Source: Salarchaeum japonicum (lineage in GTDB: Archaea; Halobacteriota; Halobacteria; Halobacteriales; Halobacteriaceae). Taken from it: DNA of 64,000 bases. Below, one piece after another: positions 53,067 to 62,301 of the stretch. The stretch spans positions 1,493,564-1,557,563 of the forward strand of contig NZ_CP085324.1 in assembly GCF_020614395.1 (NCBI RefSeq). Direction: 5' to 3'. Numbering within the stretch: position 1 is the first letter of the stretch; the number at the start of each line of letters is the position of its first letter. The position numbers and the translations under genes are program-made. The notes under the pieces were generated by a model. The model was not told the DNA's origin. It worked only from the letters and a program-made list of their open reading frames with translations, and ran no database searches.

Positions 53067-53151
53067 GCAGGGATAGCCAAGTTTGGCCAAAGGCGCAGCG
53101 TTCAGGGCGCTGTCCTGTAGAGGTTCGCAGGTTCAAATCCTGCTCCCTGCA
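53067..53151 (+). tRNA. tRNA-Leu(CAG)
   Basis: A type II tRNA. Acceptor arms GCAGGGA and TCCCTGC pair in all seven positions, with discriminator A. The anticodon stem-loop is CAGCG-TTCAGGG-CGCTG with anticodon CAG at 53103-53105, reading CUG. The long variable arm CCTGTAGAGG is as expected for leucine, and the T arm is GCAGGTTCAAATCCTGC. CCA is not encoded and no intron is present. It is embedded between rpo3 and eL18 in the operon. Confidence 0.95.
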
Positions 53152-53181
53152 CTCCACTCCTAACTACACACAGTCAGAACT

Positions 53182-53535
53182 ATGAGTAAGACGAGTCCAC
53201 GACTCAGCAGTCTCATCGCCGAGCTGAAGTCCGTCTCTCGCGACGAGGGCGCGGACGTCTGGGGCGACGTCGCGGAGCGGCTGCAGAAGCCGCGCCGGAC
53301 GCACGCAGAGGTGAACCTGAGTCGCATCGAACGGTACGCGAACGAGGACGAAACCGTCGTCGTGCCCGGCAAGGTGCTCGGGTCCGGCGTGCTCCAGAAA
53401 TCCGTCACGGTCGCCGCTGTCGACTTCTCCGGCAGCGCGGAGACGAAGATCGAGCACGCGAACGGCGAGACCGTCCAGCTAGAACAGGCAGTCCAGCAGA
53501 ACCCCGAAGGGTCGAACGTCCGGGTGATTCGATGA
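53182..53535 (+). CDS. rpl18e: Ribosomal protein eL18
   Basis: Archaeal/eukaryotic large-subunit protein of 117 residues (archaeal L18e): [35 protein letters not shown] and [31 protein letters not shown]. The ATG follows tRNA-Leu by 30 bases and the stop overlaps the uL13 start by four bases. Confidence 0.96.
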   Translation: MSKTSPRLSSLIAELKSVSRDEGADVWGDVAERLQKPRRTHAEVNLSRIERYANEDETVVVPGKVLGSGVLQKSVTVAAVDFSGSAETKIEHANGETVQLEQAVQQNPEGSNVRVIR

Positions 53536-53969
53536 GTCTCGCAGAATTCGACGCGGATGTCGTCGTCGACGCCGGCGACTGCATCCTGGGTCGCGTCGCG
53601 TCGAACGTCGCCGACCTCGCCCTCGAAGGCGAGTCCGTCGCCGTGGTGAACGCCGAGGAGGCGGTCATCACGGGGAACAAGGAAGCGACGTTCGCGACGT
53701 ACCGGAAGCGCGCGGAACTCGGTTCCGACTCGGGACCGTACTATCCGAAGCGACCGGACGGCATCTTCAAGCGCGCGGTGCGCGGGATGCTTCCCTACAA
53801 GCAGGATCGCGGTCGCGAGGCGTTCGAGAACGTCCGCATCTACGTCGGCAACCACACCGACGAGGACGGCGAGGTTCTCGACGGAACCTCCCTCGACCGC
53901 CTGTCGAACATCAAGTTCGTCACCCTCGGAGAAGTGTCCGAAGAACTCGGTGCTAACGTCACATGGTAA
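53532..53969 (+). CDS. rpl13: Ribosomal protein uL13
   Basis: Large-subunit protein of 145 residues: [42 protein letters not shown] and [33 protein letters not shown]. Overlaps eL18 by ATGA and uS9 by seven bases, so all three are tightly coupled. Confidence 0.96.
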   Translation: MSLAEFDADVVVDAGDCILGRVASNVADLALEGESVAVVNAEEAVITGNKEATFATYRKRAELGSDSGPYYPKRPDGIFKRAVRGMLPYKQDRGREAFENVRIYVGNHTDEDGEVLDGTSLDRLSNIKFVTLGEVSEELGANVTW

Positions 53970-54361
53970 CCAACACGAGCGGAAAGAAGAAGACCGCCGT
54001 CGCGCGGGCGACCGTGAGCGACGGCGAGGGTCGTGTGCGAATCAACTCCACGCCCGTCGAACTCGTCGAACCCGAGGTCGCGCGCCTGAAGATGCTGGAG
54101 CCGTTCCGCATCGCGGGCGACGACCTCCGCGACGACATCGACGTGGACGTGACCGTGAACGGCGGCGGGTTCGCCGGACAGGCTGACGCCGTCCGCACCG
54201 CCATCGCGCGCGGCATCGTGGAGTTCCGGAACGACGCCGAACTCCGCGACGCGTTCATGGAGTTCGACCGGTCGCTCCTCGTGAACGACGTGCGGCAGCG
54301 CGAGTCCAAGAAGTGGGGCGGCCCGGGCGCTCGGGCGCGCTACCAGAAGTCCTACCGCTGA
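53963..54361 (+). CDS. rps9: Ribosomal protein uS9
   Basis: Small-subunit protein of 132 residues: [33 protein letters not shown], a central [20 protein letters not shown], and the basic C-terminus [17 protein letters not shown] that reaches the decoding site. Complete and of normal length. Confidence 0.97.
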   Translation: MVTNTSGKKKTAVARATVSDGEGRVRINSTPVELVEPEVARLKMLEPFRIAGDDLRDDIDVDVTVNGGGFAGQADAVRTAIARGIVEFRNDAELRDAFMEFDRSLLVNDVRQRESKKWGGPGARARYQKSYR

Positions 54362-54373
54362 GGTATACAAACC

Positions 54374-54574
54374 ATGATGGTACCAGTCCGGTGTTTCAGT
54401 TGCGGTAAAGTCATCGGCGAACACTGGGAGGAGTTCAAGGCGCGAGCCGCCTCCAAGGAGGGTGACGAAGACCCCGAGGAAGTCCTCGACGACCTCGGGC
54501 TCGACCGCTACTGCTGCCGGCGGATGTTCGTCAGCCACCAAGACCTCGTGGACGTCGTGAGCCCCTACCAATGA
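54374..54574 (+). CDS. rpo10: RNA polymerase subunit Rpo10 (RpoN)
   Basis: Zinc-bundle subunit of archaeal RNA polymerase, 66 residues. The zinc ligands are in [11 protein letters not shown] (first pair) and the atypical pair RYCCRRM, the family hallmark. ATG 54377 is an equally good start (MVPVRCF). The stop overlaps rpo6 by ATGA. Confidence 0.96.
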   Translation: MMVPVRCFSCGKVIGEHWEEFKARAASKEGDEDPEEVLDDLGLDRYCCRRMFVSHQDLVDVVSPYQ

Positions 54575-54744
54575 GGGGGGAGTACAACCGCTACGAGAAG
54601 GCTCGAATCATCGGTGCGCGAGCGCTCCAGGTGTCCTACGGGGCGCCCGTACTCGTGGACACCGACCAGACGGAGCCCATCCTCATCGCGGCCGAGGAGT
54701 ACGACGCGGACGTGCTGCCCTTCACGGTTCGGAGAGAGCAATGA
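54571..54744 (+). CDS. rpo6: RNA polymerase subunit Rpo6 (RpoK)
   Basis: Omega-like subunit of 57 residues: [25 protein letters not shown] and the acidic middle [24 protein letters not shown], the family pattern. It starts with ATGA overlap to rpo10 and its stop overlaps the enolase start (ATGA). Confidence 0.95.
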   Translation: MRGEYNRYEKARIIGARALQVSYGAPVLVDTDQTEPILIAAEEYDADVLPFTVRREQ

Positions 54745-55946
54745 CGCGAATCGAGTCGGTTCGGCTGCGGACGGTGCTCGACTCCCGCGGGAATCCGACC
54801 GTCGAGGCGGACGTGCACACCGAGAGCGGTGGGCACGGCCGCGCGGCGGCTCCGTCGGGCGCGAGCACGGGCGAGTACGAGGCCATCGAGCTTCCGGCGG
54901 AGGAGGCCGTGGCCGCGGCCCGCGAACACGCGGTTCCCCGACTCGAAGGACGGGCGTTCGCCGCCGACCAGCGCGAGGTCGATCAGGCCTTGCACGCGGC
55001 GGACGGTACCGACGACTTCTCCACCATCGGCGCGAACTCCGCGGTCGCCATCAGCATGGCGGCGGCGAAGGCCGGAGCCGACGTGCTCGGCGCGCCGCTC
55101 TACCAGCACCTCGGCGGCGCGTTCCGCGGGCGGAACTATCCGGTTCCGCTCGGGAACGTCATCGGCGGCGGCGAGCACGCCGCCGACGCCACCCACATCC
55201 AGGAGTTCCTCGCGGCACCCGTCGGCGCGCCGAACGTCCGGGACGCCGTGTTCGCGAACGCCGCCGTCCACGAGACGGTCGGCGAACTCCTCACTGAGCG
55301 CGGCACGCCCGCGGCGAAAGGCGACGAGGGCGCGTGGGCTCCCTCGATCAGCGACGCCGAGGCGTTCGAGTTGATGGCGGAAGCCGTCGACGAGGTCGAG
55401 GACGCGTTTGGGTTCGACATCGAGTTCGGACTCGACGTGGCCGGCGCGGAGCTGTACGACGCCGACGAGGACGCGTACGTGTACGGCGACACGACTCGCT
55501 CCACCGAGGAGCAGGTCGAGTACATCGCCGACCTCGTCGAGGAGTACGGTCTCGTGTACGTCGAAGACCCGCTGGACGAGGACGACTACGAGGCGTTCGC
55601 GGAACTCACCGACCGCGTGGGCGACCGAACGCTCGTCTGCGGCGACGACCTGTTCGTCACGAACACGAACCGTCTCCAGGAGGGAATCGAGCGGGGTGCG
55701 GCGAACAGCATCCTCGTGAAGCCGAACCAGATCGGAACCCTCAGCGACGCGTTCGACGCCATCGAACTCGCCGTCGAGTCCAGTTACACGCCCGTCGTGT
55801 CGCATCGGAGCGGCGAGACGGAGGACGCGACCATCGCACACCTCGCCGTCGCCGCGGACGCCCCGTTCATCAAGACGGGAACCGTGGGCGGCGAGCGAAC
55901 CGCTAAGCTGAACGAACTCATCCGCATCGCGGACGAAGCCCTATGA
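54741..55946 (+). CDS. eno: Enolase
   Basis: Interconverts 2-phosphoglycerate and phosphoenolpyruvate, 401 residues. [14 protein letters not shown], the GASTGEYEA loop, [13 protein letters not shown], the metal-binding [11 protein letters not shown] and [12 protein letters not shown], and SHRSGETED with the phosphate-binding histidine and serine are all present. Typical archaeal length. Translated with the ribosomal/RNA polymerase genes through overlaps at both ends. Confidence 0.96.
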   Translation: MTRIESVRLRTVLDSRGNPTVEADVHTESGGHGRAAAPSGASTGEYEAIELPAEEAVAAAREHAVPRLEGRAFAADQREVDQALHAADGTDDFSTIGANSAVAISMAAAKAGADVLGAPLYQHLGGAFRGRNYPVPLGNVIGGGEHAADATHIQEFLAAPVGAPNVRDAVFANAAVHETVGELLTERGTPAAKGDEGAWAPSISDAEAFELMAEAVDEVEDAFGFDIEFGLDVAGAELYDADEDAYVYGDTTRSTEEQVEYIADLVEEYGLVYVEDPLDEDDYEAFAELTDRVGDRTLVCGDDLFVTNTNRLQEGIERGAANSILVKPNQIGTLSDAFDAIELAVESSYTPVVSHRSGETEDATIAHLAVAADAPFIKTGTVGGERTAKLNELIRIADEAL

Positions 55947-56689
55947 GCGAGAACGAAGAAGAACTCGAACCCGAAGAATCGACCGAGGCCGACGCGGCCG
56001 AGGCCGCGTCCGAGGAGGAGGCCGTCGAGGCCGACACCGAGGACGCCGCCGAGGACGCTCCGGCCGCAGAACCGACGGAGTCGGCGGAGGACGTCATGAG
56101 CGACGCCGAAGCCGACCTCCTCATCCCCGTCGAGGACTACCTCGGCGCTGGCGTCCACATCGGTACCCAGCAGAAGACCGAGGACATGGACCGGTTCATC
56201 CACCGCGTCCGCACCGACGGCCTGTACGTGCTCGACGTCTCGAAGACGGACGAGCGCATCCGCACGGCCGCGAACTTCCTCGCGAACTACGACCCCGAGC
56301 AGGTGCTCGTCACCTCCAGCCGTCAGTACGGCCGGTTCCCCGCGGAGAAGTTCGCGGACGCCGTCGGCGCGCGTGCCCGTACGGGCCGCTTCATCCCGGG
56401 GACGCTCACGAACCCCCAGTACGACGGCTACATCGAGCCGGACGTGCTCGTCGTCACCGACCCCATCGGTGACGCGCAGGCGGTGAAGGAAGCCATCACG
56501 GTCGGCATCCCCGTCATCGCCATGTGTGACTCGAACAACCAGACCAGTAACGTCGACCTCGTCGTCCCGACGAACAACAAGGGCCGTCGCGCCCTCAGCG
56601 TCGTCTACTGGCTGCTCGCGAACGAGACGCTCGACCGCCGCGGCGCGGAACCGTCGTACGCCCTCGAAGACTTCGAGAGCGAAATCTAG
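55943..56689 (+). CDS. rps2: Ribosomal protein uS2
   Basis: Small-subunit protein of 248 residues. A haloarchaeal acidic extension of about 50 residues ([20 protein letters not shown]) precedes the core [40 protein letters not shown]. The end [17 protein letters not shown] is intact. The start overlaps enolase by ATGA. T-rich sequence follows the stop (56697-56725), a likely terminator for this long operon. Confidence 0.96.
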   Translation: MSENEEELEPEESTEADAAEAASEEEAVEADTEDAAEDAPAAEPTESAEDVMSDAEADLLIPVEDYLGAGVHIGTQQKTEDMDRFIHRVRTDGLYVLDVSKTDERIRTAANFLANYDPEQVLVTSSRQYGRFPAEKFADAVGARARTGRFIPGTLTNPQYDGYIEPDVLVVTDPIGDAQAVKEAITVGIPVIAMCDSNNQTSNVDLVVPTNNKGRRALSVVYWLLANETLDRRGAEPSYALEDFESEI

Positions 56690-56788
56690 CGGGGTTCTTT
56701 CGTTTCTGTCCTGTTTCTCCGGTGGCGAGCGACAGCGCCGAGAGTGCGAACCGAACGGTCTTTCACTCGGTCGCCCGGACTCTCGGGT

Positions 56789-57775
56789 ATGTCGACTACT
56801 GCGAGCGCCCCCGGCAAGGTCTATCTGTTCGGGGAGCACGCCGTCGTCTACGGGGAGCCGGCGGTTCCGTGCGCCATCGAGCGTCGGGCGTCGGTGACGG
56901 TAGAGGCCCGCGCGGACGACCGCCTCCGCGTGAGCGCGGACGACCTCTCGCTCGACGGGTTCACGGTCGAGTACAGCGGGTCGAGCGACGAGCGGCCGGA
57001 CGTGGACGTGCCGACGCCGCTCATCGAGGCGGCGTTCGGGTACGTGGACGCCGCGGTCGCGCAGGCGCGGGACGCCGCGGACGCGCCGGACGCGGGGTTC
57101 AACGTCGAAATCGAGAGCGACATCCCGCTCGGCGCGGGGCTCGGGTCGTCCGCGGCGGTCGCCGTCGCGGGTATCGCCGCCGCGACCGCGGAACTCGGCT
57201 GCGACCTCGACGCCCGCGAGATAGCCGAGCGCGCGTACCAGGTGGAGTACGACGTGCAGGCCGGACAGGCGTCGCGCGCGGACACGTTCTGCTCGGCGAT
57301 GGGCGGTGCGGTGCGCGTCGAGGGCGACGAGTGCCGGACGCTCGACACGCCCGACCTCCCGTTCGTCGTCGGATACGACGGCACGAGCCACGACACCGGC
57401 GAACTCGTCTCGGGCGTCCGGAAGCTCAAGGATGAGTACGACTTCGCGAACGACACCGTCGCGGCCATCGGCGACCTCGTCCGGCAGGGAGAGGACGCGC
57501 TCACGGACGGCGACCTCGCGGAGCTCGGTCGGCTGATGAACTTCAACCACGGCCTGCTCGCGGCGCTCGGCGTCTCCGGGCGGTCGCTCGACAACATGGT
57601 GTGGGCGGCGCGCGACGGCGGCGCGCTCGGCGCGAAACTCACGGGCGCGGGCGGCGGCGGCTGTATCGTCGCGCTGGACAGCGAGCGCGGCACGAAGACC
57701 GCGCTCTCGCTGACGCCGGACTGCACGCGAGCGTTCCGCGCGGAACTCGCCCAGGACGGGGTGCGCGTCGAATGA
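56789..57775 (+). CDS. mvk: Mevalonate kinase
   Basis: GHMP kinase of 328 residues that phosphorylates mevalonate, an early step of isoprenoid and archaeal lipid synthesis. SAPGKVYLFGEHAVVYG (7-23), the ATP-binding IPLGAGLGSSAAVAVAGI and the C-terminal AKLTGAGGGGCIVAL are the GHMP motifs. The ATG at 56789 puts the first motif at the usual place; the open frame upstream is not coding-like. It overlaps ipk by ATGA. Confidence 0.95.
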   Translation: MSTTASAPGKVYLFGEHAVVYGEPAVPCAIERRASVTVEARADDRLRVSADDLSLDGFTVEYSGSSDERPDVDVPTPLIEAAFGYVDAAVAQARDAADAPDAGFNVEIESDIPLGAGLGSSAAVAVAGIAAATAELGCDLDAREIAERAYQVEYDVQAGQASRADTFCSAMGGAVRVEGDECRTLDTPDLPFVVGYDGTSHDTGELVSGVRKLKDEYDFANDTVAAIGDLVRQGEDALTDGDLAELGRLMNFNHGLLAALGVSGRSLDNMVWAARDGGALGAKLTGAGGGGCIVALDSERGTKTALSLTPDCTRAFRAELAQDGVRVE

Positions 57776-58500
57776 TCGTCCTCAAACTCGGCGGGAGCGT
57801 CATCACGGAGAAGGACGAGCGCGAGACCGTCGACCTCGACTCGCTCGCCCGCCTCGCCGGCGTGCTCGGGCAGGCAGACGTGGACGATCTCGTTATCGTG
57901 CACGGCGCGGGGAGTTTCGGGCACTACTACGCGGACGAACACGGCGTCTCGACGACCGACGGCACCCGGGACGCGCGGGCGGTTCGGGAGATTCACGACT
58001 CGATGACGCGGCTGAACAAGGCGGTGCTCGACTACCTCGACGATGCGGGCGTCCCGGGCGTGCCCGTCCGGCCGTTCTCGGCGGCGCGCCGCGACGACGG
58101 CCTGGAGTTCTACGCGAACCAGGTCGAGACGATGCTCGCGGAGGGATTCACGCCCGTCCTGCACGGCGACGTGGTCGCGGACGCGGGCGCGGGCGCGACC
58201 ATCCTCAGCGGCGACGAGGTCGTGACGGCGCTCGCCGCCCAGCTGGACGCCGACCGCGTCGGCCTCTGCTCGACCGTCCCCGGCGTCCTCGACGACGACG
58301 GGGACGTGATTCCGGCGGTAGACGCCTACGACGACGTGGCGGCCGTGCTCGGCGGGAGCGAGGACACGGACGTGACCGGCGGCATGGCGGGGAAGGTTCG
58401 GGAGCTGCTCGCGCTCGACGCGCCCGCGTCAGTGTTCGGACCGGACGACCTCGCGGACTTCCTGCGCGGCGAGGACGCGGGAACCACCGTACGCGGGTAA
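57772..58500 (+). CDS. ipk: Isopentenyl phosphate kinase
   Basis: Amino-acid-kinase-fold enzyme of 242 residues that converts isopentenyl phosphate to isopentenyl diphosphate, the last step of the archaeal mevalonate pathway. VLKLGGSVIT at the start, VIVHGAGSFGHYYADEHG with the catalytic histidine, and DVTGGMAGKV near the end are diagnostic. Translationally coupled to mvk, which feeds the same pathway. Confidence 0.95.
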   Translation: MIVLKLGGSVITEKDERETVDLDSLARLAGVLGQADVDDLVIVHGAGSFGHYYADEHGVSTTDGTRDARAVREIHDSMTRLNKAVLDYLDDAGVPGVPVRPFSAARRDDGLEFYANQVETMLAEGFTPVLHGDVVADAGAGATILSGDEVVTALAAQLDADRVGLCSTVPGVLDDDGDVIPAVDAYDDVAAVLGGSEDTDVTGGMAGKVRELLALDAPASVFGPDDLADFLRGEDAGTTVRG

Positions 58501-58543
58501 CGACACCGCTATCCGGGTTTCGGTGTCCCGCGAGACCCTGCTA

Positions 58544-58552
58544 CTTTTAATA
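58544..58552 (+). promoter_or_regulatory. TATA box of the RNase J gene
   Basis: CTTTTAATA lies 139-147 bases before the RNase J ATG. Transcription would start near 58572, about 120 bases ahead of the start codon, so the transcript has a long leader, unlike most genes here. Confidence 0.6.
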
Positions 58553-58571
58553 CCGGGAATCGTAACGTGGC

Positions 58572-58690
58572 CTAAGAAGCGTCCCGCCGGACGGATACCG
58601 GCGGCGGGACGACGGCCGTAAGACGCCGCGACCCGCGGCCGCCACTCCGGCGGGGGTTTCATAGAGCCACCCGGCTCTCAGTGATCAACA
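58572..58690 (+). ncRNA. Structured 5' leader of the RNase J mRNA or a separate small RNA
   Basis: Between the TATA box and the RNase J start lie three likely stems. GTCCCGCCG (58581-58589) pairs with CGGCGGGAC (58602-58610). GGCCG (58614-58618) pairs with CGGCC (58636-58640). GAGCC (58664-58668) pairs with GGCTC (58673-58677), thirteen bases before the ATG. Long leaders are rare in haloarchaea, so it may regulate RNase J, for example by feedback cutting, or be an independent RNA such as an H/ACA type. No open frame in it looks like protein. Confidence 0.45.
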
Positions 58691-60037
58691 ATGGAAATCG
58701 AGATCGCAACAATCGGCGGATACGAAGAAGTCGGCCGGCAGATGACTGCCGTCCGAGCAGGTGACGACGTGGTCGTGTTCGACATGGGCCTCAACCTCTC
58801 GCAGGTCCTGATTCACGACAACGTCGAGACCGAACAGATGCACAGCCTCGACCTCATCGACATGGGCGCGATTCCGGACGACCGCGTCATGAGCGAACTG
58901 GAGGGCGACGTGCAGGCCATCGTGCCGACGCACGGCCACCTCGACCACATCGGCGCGCTCAGCAAGCTCGCACACCGCTACAACGCGCCCATCGTCGCGT
59001 CCCCGTTCACGCTCGAACTCGTGAAGGACGAGATCGAGAGCGAGCAGAAGTTCGGCGTCGAGAACGACCTCGTCGAGATGGAAGCGGGCGAGACGATGCC
59101 CATCGGCGAGCGCTGCGAACTGGAGTTCGTGCACGTCACGCACTCCATCATCGACGCCATCAACCCCGTCCTCCACACGCCCGAGGGCGCAATCGTCTAC
59201 GGCCTCGACAAGCGCCTCGACCACGACCCCGTCCTCGAAGACCCCATCGACATGAAGCGGTTCCGCGAAATCGGCCGCGAGGACGAGGGCGTGCTCGCGT
59301 ACATCGAGGACACGACGAACGCCGGCCGGAAGGGCCGGACGGCGAGCGAGTCCGTCGCGCGCCGCGAACTCCAGGACACCATTCACAGCATGGAAGACTA
59401 CGACGGCGGTATCGTCGCCACGACGTTCTCCAGCCACGTCTCCCGCGTGTCCAGCATCATCGAGTTCGCGCAGGAGATCGGTCGCGAGCCGATTCTGCTC
59501 GGGCGGTCGATGGAGCGCTACTCCGGCACCGCAGAGCGCATGGGTCGCGTGAACTTCCCGGACAACCTCGGGATGTTCGGCCACCGCAAGAGCGTCGACC
59601 GCGCGTTCAAGCGCATCATGAACGAGGGCAAGGAGAACTTCCTCCCCATCGTCACCGGCCACCAGGGCGAGCCGCGCGCGATGCTCACCCGGATGGGTCG
59701 CGGCGAGACGCCGTACGACATCGAGAGCGGCGATAAGGTCATCTTCTCCGCGCGCGTGATTCCGGAGCCGACGAACGAGGGCCAGCGCTACCAGTCCGAA
59801 CAGCTCCTTCGGATGCAGGGCGCGCGCATCTACGACGACATCCACGTCTCCGGCCACCTCCGCGAGGAAGGCCACTACGAGATGCTGAACGCGCTCCAGC
59901 CCCAGCACGTCATCCCCGCGCACCACGACCTCGAACACTTCGGGAAGTACGCGAGGCTCGCGAAGAGCGAGGGCTACGAGATCGGGCGCGACCTCCACCT
60001 GAGCGACAACGGCAACATCATTCAGCTCGTAGAATGA
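58691..60037 (+). CDS. rnj: Ribonuclease J
   Basis: Beta-CASP metallo-beta-lactamase RNase of 448 residues, a 5'-3' exonuclease in RNA decay and processing. [11 protein letters not shown] carries the metal ligands (H81, H83, D85, H86). The bridging-aspartate strand [11 protein letters not shown] and the C-terminal [22 protein letters not shown] with the last histidine complete the site. The beta-CASP insert spans about 200-370 ([33 protein letters not shown]). Its stop overlaps idsA by four bases. The structured leader upstream is unusual. Confidence 0.95.
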   Translation: MEIEIATIGGYEEVGRQMTAVRAGDDVVVFDMGLNLSQVLIHDNVETEQMHSLDLIDMGAIPDDRVMSELEGDVQAIVPTHGHLDHIGALSKLAHRYNAPIVASPFTLELVKDEIESEQKFGVENDLVEMEAGETMPIGERCELEFVHVTHSIIDAINPVLHTPEGAIVYGLDKRLDHDPVLEDPIDMKRFREIGREDEGVLAYIEDTTNAGRKGRTASESVARRELQDTIHSMEDYDGGIVATTFSSHVSRVSSIIEFAQEIGREPILLGRSMERYSGTAERMGRVNFPDNLGMFGHRKSVDRAFKRIMNEGKENFLPIVTGHQGEPRAMLTRMGRGETPYDIESGDKVIFSARVIPEPTNEGQRYQSEQLLRMQGARIYDDIHVSGHLREEGHYEMLNALQPQHVIPAHHDLEHFGKYARLAKSEGYEIGRDLHLSDNGNIIQLVE

Positions 60038-61080
60038 CGCAGGAAGCACGTGAGGAAACGGTGCTCGCGGCCATCGAAGACCGCCGGGAGCAAGTGAACG
60101 ACGCCATCGACGAGGAACTCCCGATGGCGGAACCCGAACGGCTCTACGAGGCGTCTCGCTACCTCCTCGAAGCCGGCGGGAAGCGTCTCCGCCCGACCGT
60201 CTCGATGCTCGTCGGGGAGGCGTTGCTCGACGTGGAACCGTTGAGCGAGGACTACCAGGCGTTCCCGTCGCTCAACGACGGCACCGTGGACGTGATGGCG
60301 GCCGCCGTCTCCATCGAGGTCATCCAGTCGTTCACGCTCATCCACGACGACATCATGGACGACGACGACCTCCGACGCGGCGTCCCCGCCGTCCACCGCG
60401 AGTACGACACCGAGACCGCGATACTCGCCGGGGACACCCTCTACTCGAAGGCGTTCGAAATCATGCTCCGCACCGACGCACCGCCGGAGCGCGGCCTCGA
60501 CGCCCTCCGTATGCTCGCGTGCACGTGCACCCACATCTGTGAAGGCCAGGCGTACGACGTGGACTTCGAAACCCGCGGCGACGTGACCATCGAGGAGTAC
60601 CTCGACATGGTCGAACTGAAGACCGCCGTCCTGTACGCCGCCGCCGCCTCCGTCCCCGGAATCGTGCTCGGCGCAGACCAGGACACCATCGACGCCCTCT
60701 ACGAGTACGGCCGCGCCATCGGCCAGGCGTTCCAGATTCAGGACGACGTCCTCGACCTCACCGTCCCAAGCGAGGAACTCGGGAAACAACGCGGTAGCGA
60801 CCTCGTCGAAGGCAAACGCACCGTCATCACCCTCCACGCCCGCGAACAGGGCGTGGACGTTGACGGCCTCGTAGACGCCGACAACCCCGAGAACGTCACC
60901 GAAGCCGAAATCGACGACGCCCTCGACACCCTCCAGGACGCCGGCAGCATCCAGTTCGCCCGCGAACTCGCCGAAGACCTCGTCCAGGAAGGGAAAGACC
61001 ACCTCAGCGTCCTCCCCGACAACGACGCCCACGACACCCTCGACGACCTCGCCGACTACCTCATCGAACGAGGCTACTAA
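60034..61080 (+). CDS. idsA: Geranylgeranyl/farnesyl diphosphate synthase (trans-isoprenyl)
   Basis: Prenyltransferase of 348 residues that makes the C15/C20 precursor of archaeal lipids. The first Asp-rich motif [12 protein letters not shown] is at 105-116, preceded by [12 protein letters not shown], and the second is in [10 protein letters not shown]. The C-terminal [10 protein letters not shown] is typical. Coupled to RNase J (ATGA) and close to mvk and ipk, which supply the building blocks. Product chain length is not certain from sequence. Confidence 0.93.
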   Translation: MTQEAREETVLAAIEDRREQVNDAIDEELPMAEPERLYEASRYLLEAGGKRLRPTVSMLVGEALLDVEPLSEDYQAFPSLNDGTVDVMAAAVSIEVIQSFTLIHDDIMDDDDLRRGVPAVHREYDTETAILAGDTLYSKAFEIMLRTDAPPERGLDALRMLACTCTHICEGQAYDVDFETRGDVTIEEYLDMVELKTAVLYAAAASVPGIVLGADQDTIDALYEYGRAIGQAFQIQDDVLDLTVPSEELGKQRGSDLVEGKRTVITLHAREQGVDVDGLVDADNPENVTEAEIDDALDTLQDAGSIQFARELAEDLVQEGKDHLSVLPDNDAHDTLDDLADYLIERGY

Positions 61081-61087
61081 CGGACTT

Positions 61088-61131
61088 TTTTACGGTTCGG
61101 GGTCGCCGGAGGCGACCCGCTCACCGTAAAA
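61088..61131. terminator. Long convergent hairpin after idsA
   Basis: TTTTACGGT (61088-61096) pairs with ACCGTAAAA (61123-61131), enclosing GGGTCGCC (61100-61107) paired with GGCGACCC (61111-61118) across a GGA loop. T-runs flank it on both strands (TTTTTT at 61086-61091; AAAAA just after 61139). It sits between convergent idsA and the hydrolase, so it may end both transcripts. Confidence 0.6.
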
Positions 61132-61146
61132 CCCCCGCTAAAAAGA

Positions 61147-61169
61147 CGCGAGCGCCGTCGGCGCTCGCG
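61147..61169. terminator. Perfect 10-base-pair hairpin in the convergent spacer
   Basis: CGCGAGCGCC (61147-61156) pairs with GGCGCTCGCG (61160-61169) across a GTC loop. Next to the preceding hairpin and a T-run on the - strand, so it probably helps end the hydrolase transcript. The following bases hold short CGCAACCGCAC tandem copies (near 61237-61259). Confidence 0.5.
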
Positions 61170-61282
61170 GTCGGGCATCGGAACGACACCCGCACAGCGA
61201 CCGCGCCGCACAGCGCCGTACACGACCGCCCGCGTCCGCAACCGCACCGCAACCGCACCGCGGCCGAACTGGTGGTTTCGTT

Positions 61283-62107
61283 CTACGTGGTCTCTCGGAG
61301 GAAGTCCGTGAGCGCGTCCCGGACGAATTCGGGGTTGTCCACGTGGGCGTTGTGGCCGGCGTTCGGGATTGTTCGGTAGCGGGCGTTCGGAATCTCGCTC
61401 GCGAGGTATCGGGCGTGGGCGGTCATTCGCGCGGTTTCGTTCCCGCCGCACATCGCGAGCGCGGGTACGTCGATGCTCGCGTAGTCGGTGCGGAGCGTTC
61501 CCCACGAGAGGAGCGCGCGGCGGACTTTCGCGGCTTCCGACGGCGGAACGCCGGAGTAGTCGTCGGCGTGCGCGTTCTCGATGCGGGCTTTCTCGTCGAG
61601 GTCGCCGGGGTCGAAGTCGTCGCCGCGGTTCGAGAGCCAGGAGACGAACGGTTGGACGGCGTCGAACCCGACGATGCTGGTGAGCGCGAGTGCGCCGGGG
61701 AGGGCGACGCGGCGCTCCACCCACTCACCGGGCGACAGCGCGCGCGAGGAGAGCGCGGCGACGCTGACGAGACCGGAGAGCGGGCCGCCGGTAGCGGCGT
61801 AGCGCTGTGCGACCATGCCGCCCATGGAGAGCCCGCAGACGACCGGGGCGTCGAGCGAGCGCGCGTCCACGAGCGCGCGGAGGTCGTCGACGTACGTGTC
61901 GATGCTGTACGCGTTGCAGTCGGAACCGCCGGTTCGACCGTGTCCGCGGAGGTCGTACACGACGACCCGGTACTCGTCCGCGAGCGAGCGGGTGCGTTCG
62001 GCCCAGACGCGGTGGTCGCTGAACGCGCCGTGCAGGAACACCACCACGGGGCCCTCGCCCCGGGACTCGTAGTAGGTCTCGACGCCGTTCGTCCGAACCG
62101 TCGACAT
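61283..62107 (-). CDS. Alpha/beta hydrolase (serine nucleophile)
   Basis: A 274-residue hydrolase of the esterase/3-oxoadipate enol-lactonase-like group. The oxyanion loop HGAFSDHRVW is at about 26-35, the nucleophile elbow reads GLSMGGM with serine near 94, and the base lies in AGHNAHVDNPEFV. YDLRGHGRTGGSD is family-typical. The substrate is unknown. It is convergent with idsA and divergent from gltX, so it is a single-gene unit. Confidence 0.85.
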   Translation of the reverse strand: MSTVRTNGVETYYESRGEGPVVVFLHGAFSDHRVWAERTRSLADEYRVVVYDLRGHGRTGGSDCNAYSIDTYVDDLRALVDARSLDAPVVCGLSMGGMVAQRYAATGGPLSGLVSVAALSSRALSPGEWVERRVALPGALALTSIVGFDAVQPFVSWLSNRGDDFDPGDLDEKARIENAHADDYSGVPPSEAAKVRRALLSWGTLRTDYASIDVPALAMCGGNETARMTAHARYLASEIPNARYRTIPNAGHNAHVDNPEFVRDALTDFLRETT

Positions 62108-62301
62108 ACCCAGTCCTTCGCGGCGAGCGGTTTCCCGTTGTCGGTGCGAGCGTTCAAGTACGGGGCCGCGGCCAGCGCGGGGTATGTAGCGAGTGGCGCG
62201 CGTCGGGCCCGCGGAAACGGCGACCGACCGGCGCGCGAGGGAGTGGTCGTCTGTCCGCAGAATCCAAACCGATTTCCCCGAGTCCCGGCTACTCGCCGGT
62301 A

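Noticed and set aside
52949-53185. 78-codon frame between rpo3 and eL18
   Set aside because: It runs through the whole tRNA-Leu gene and has no protein-like features.
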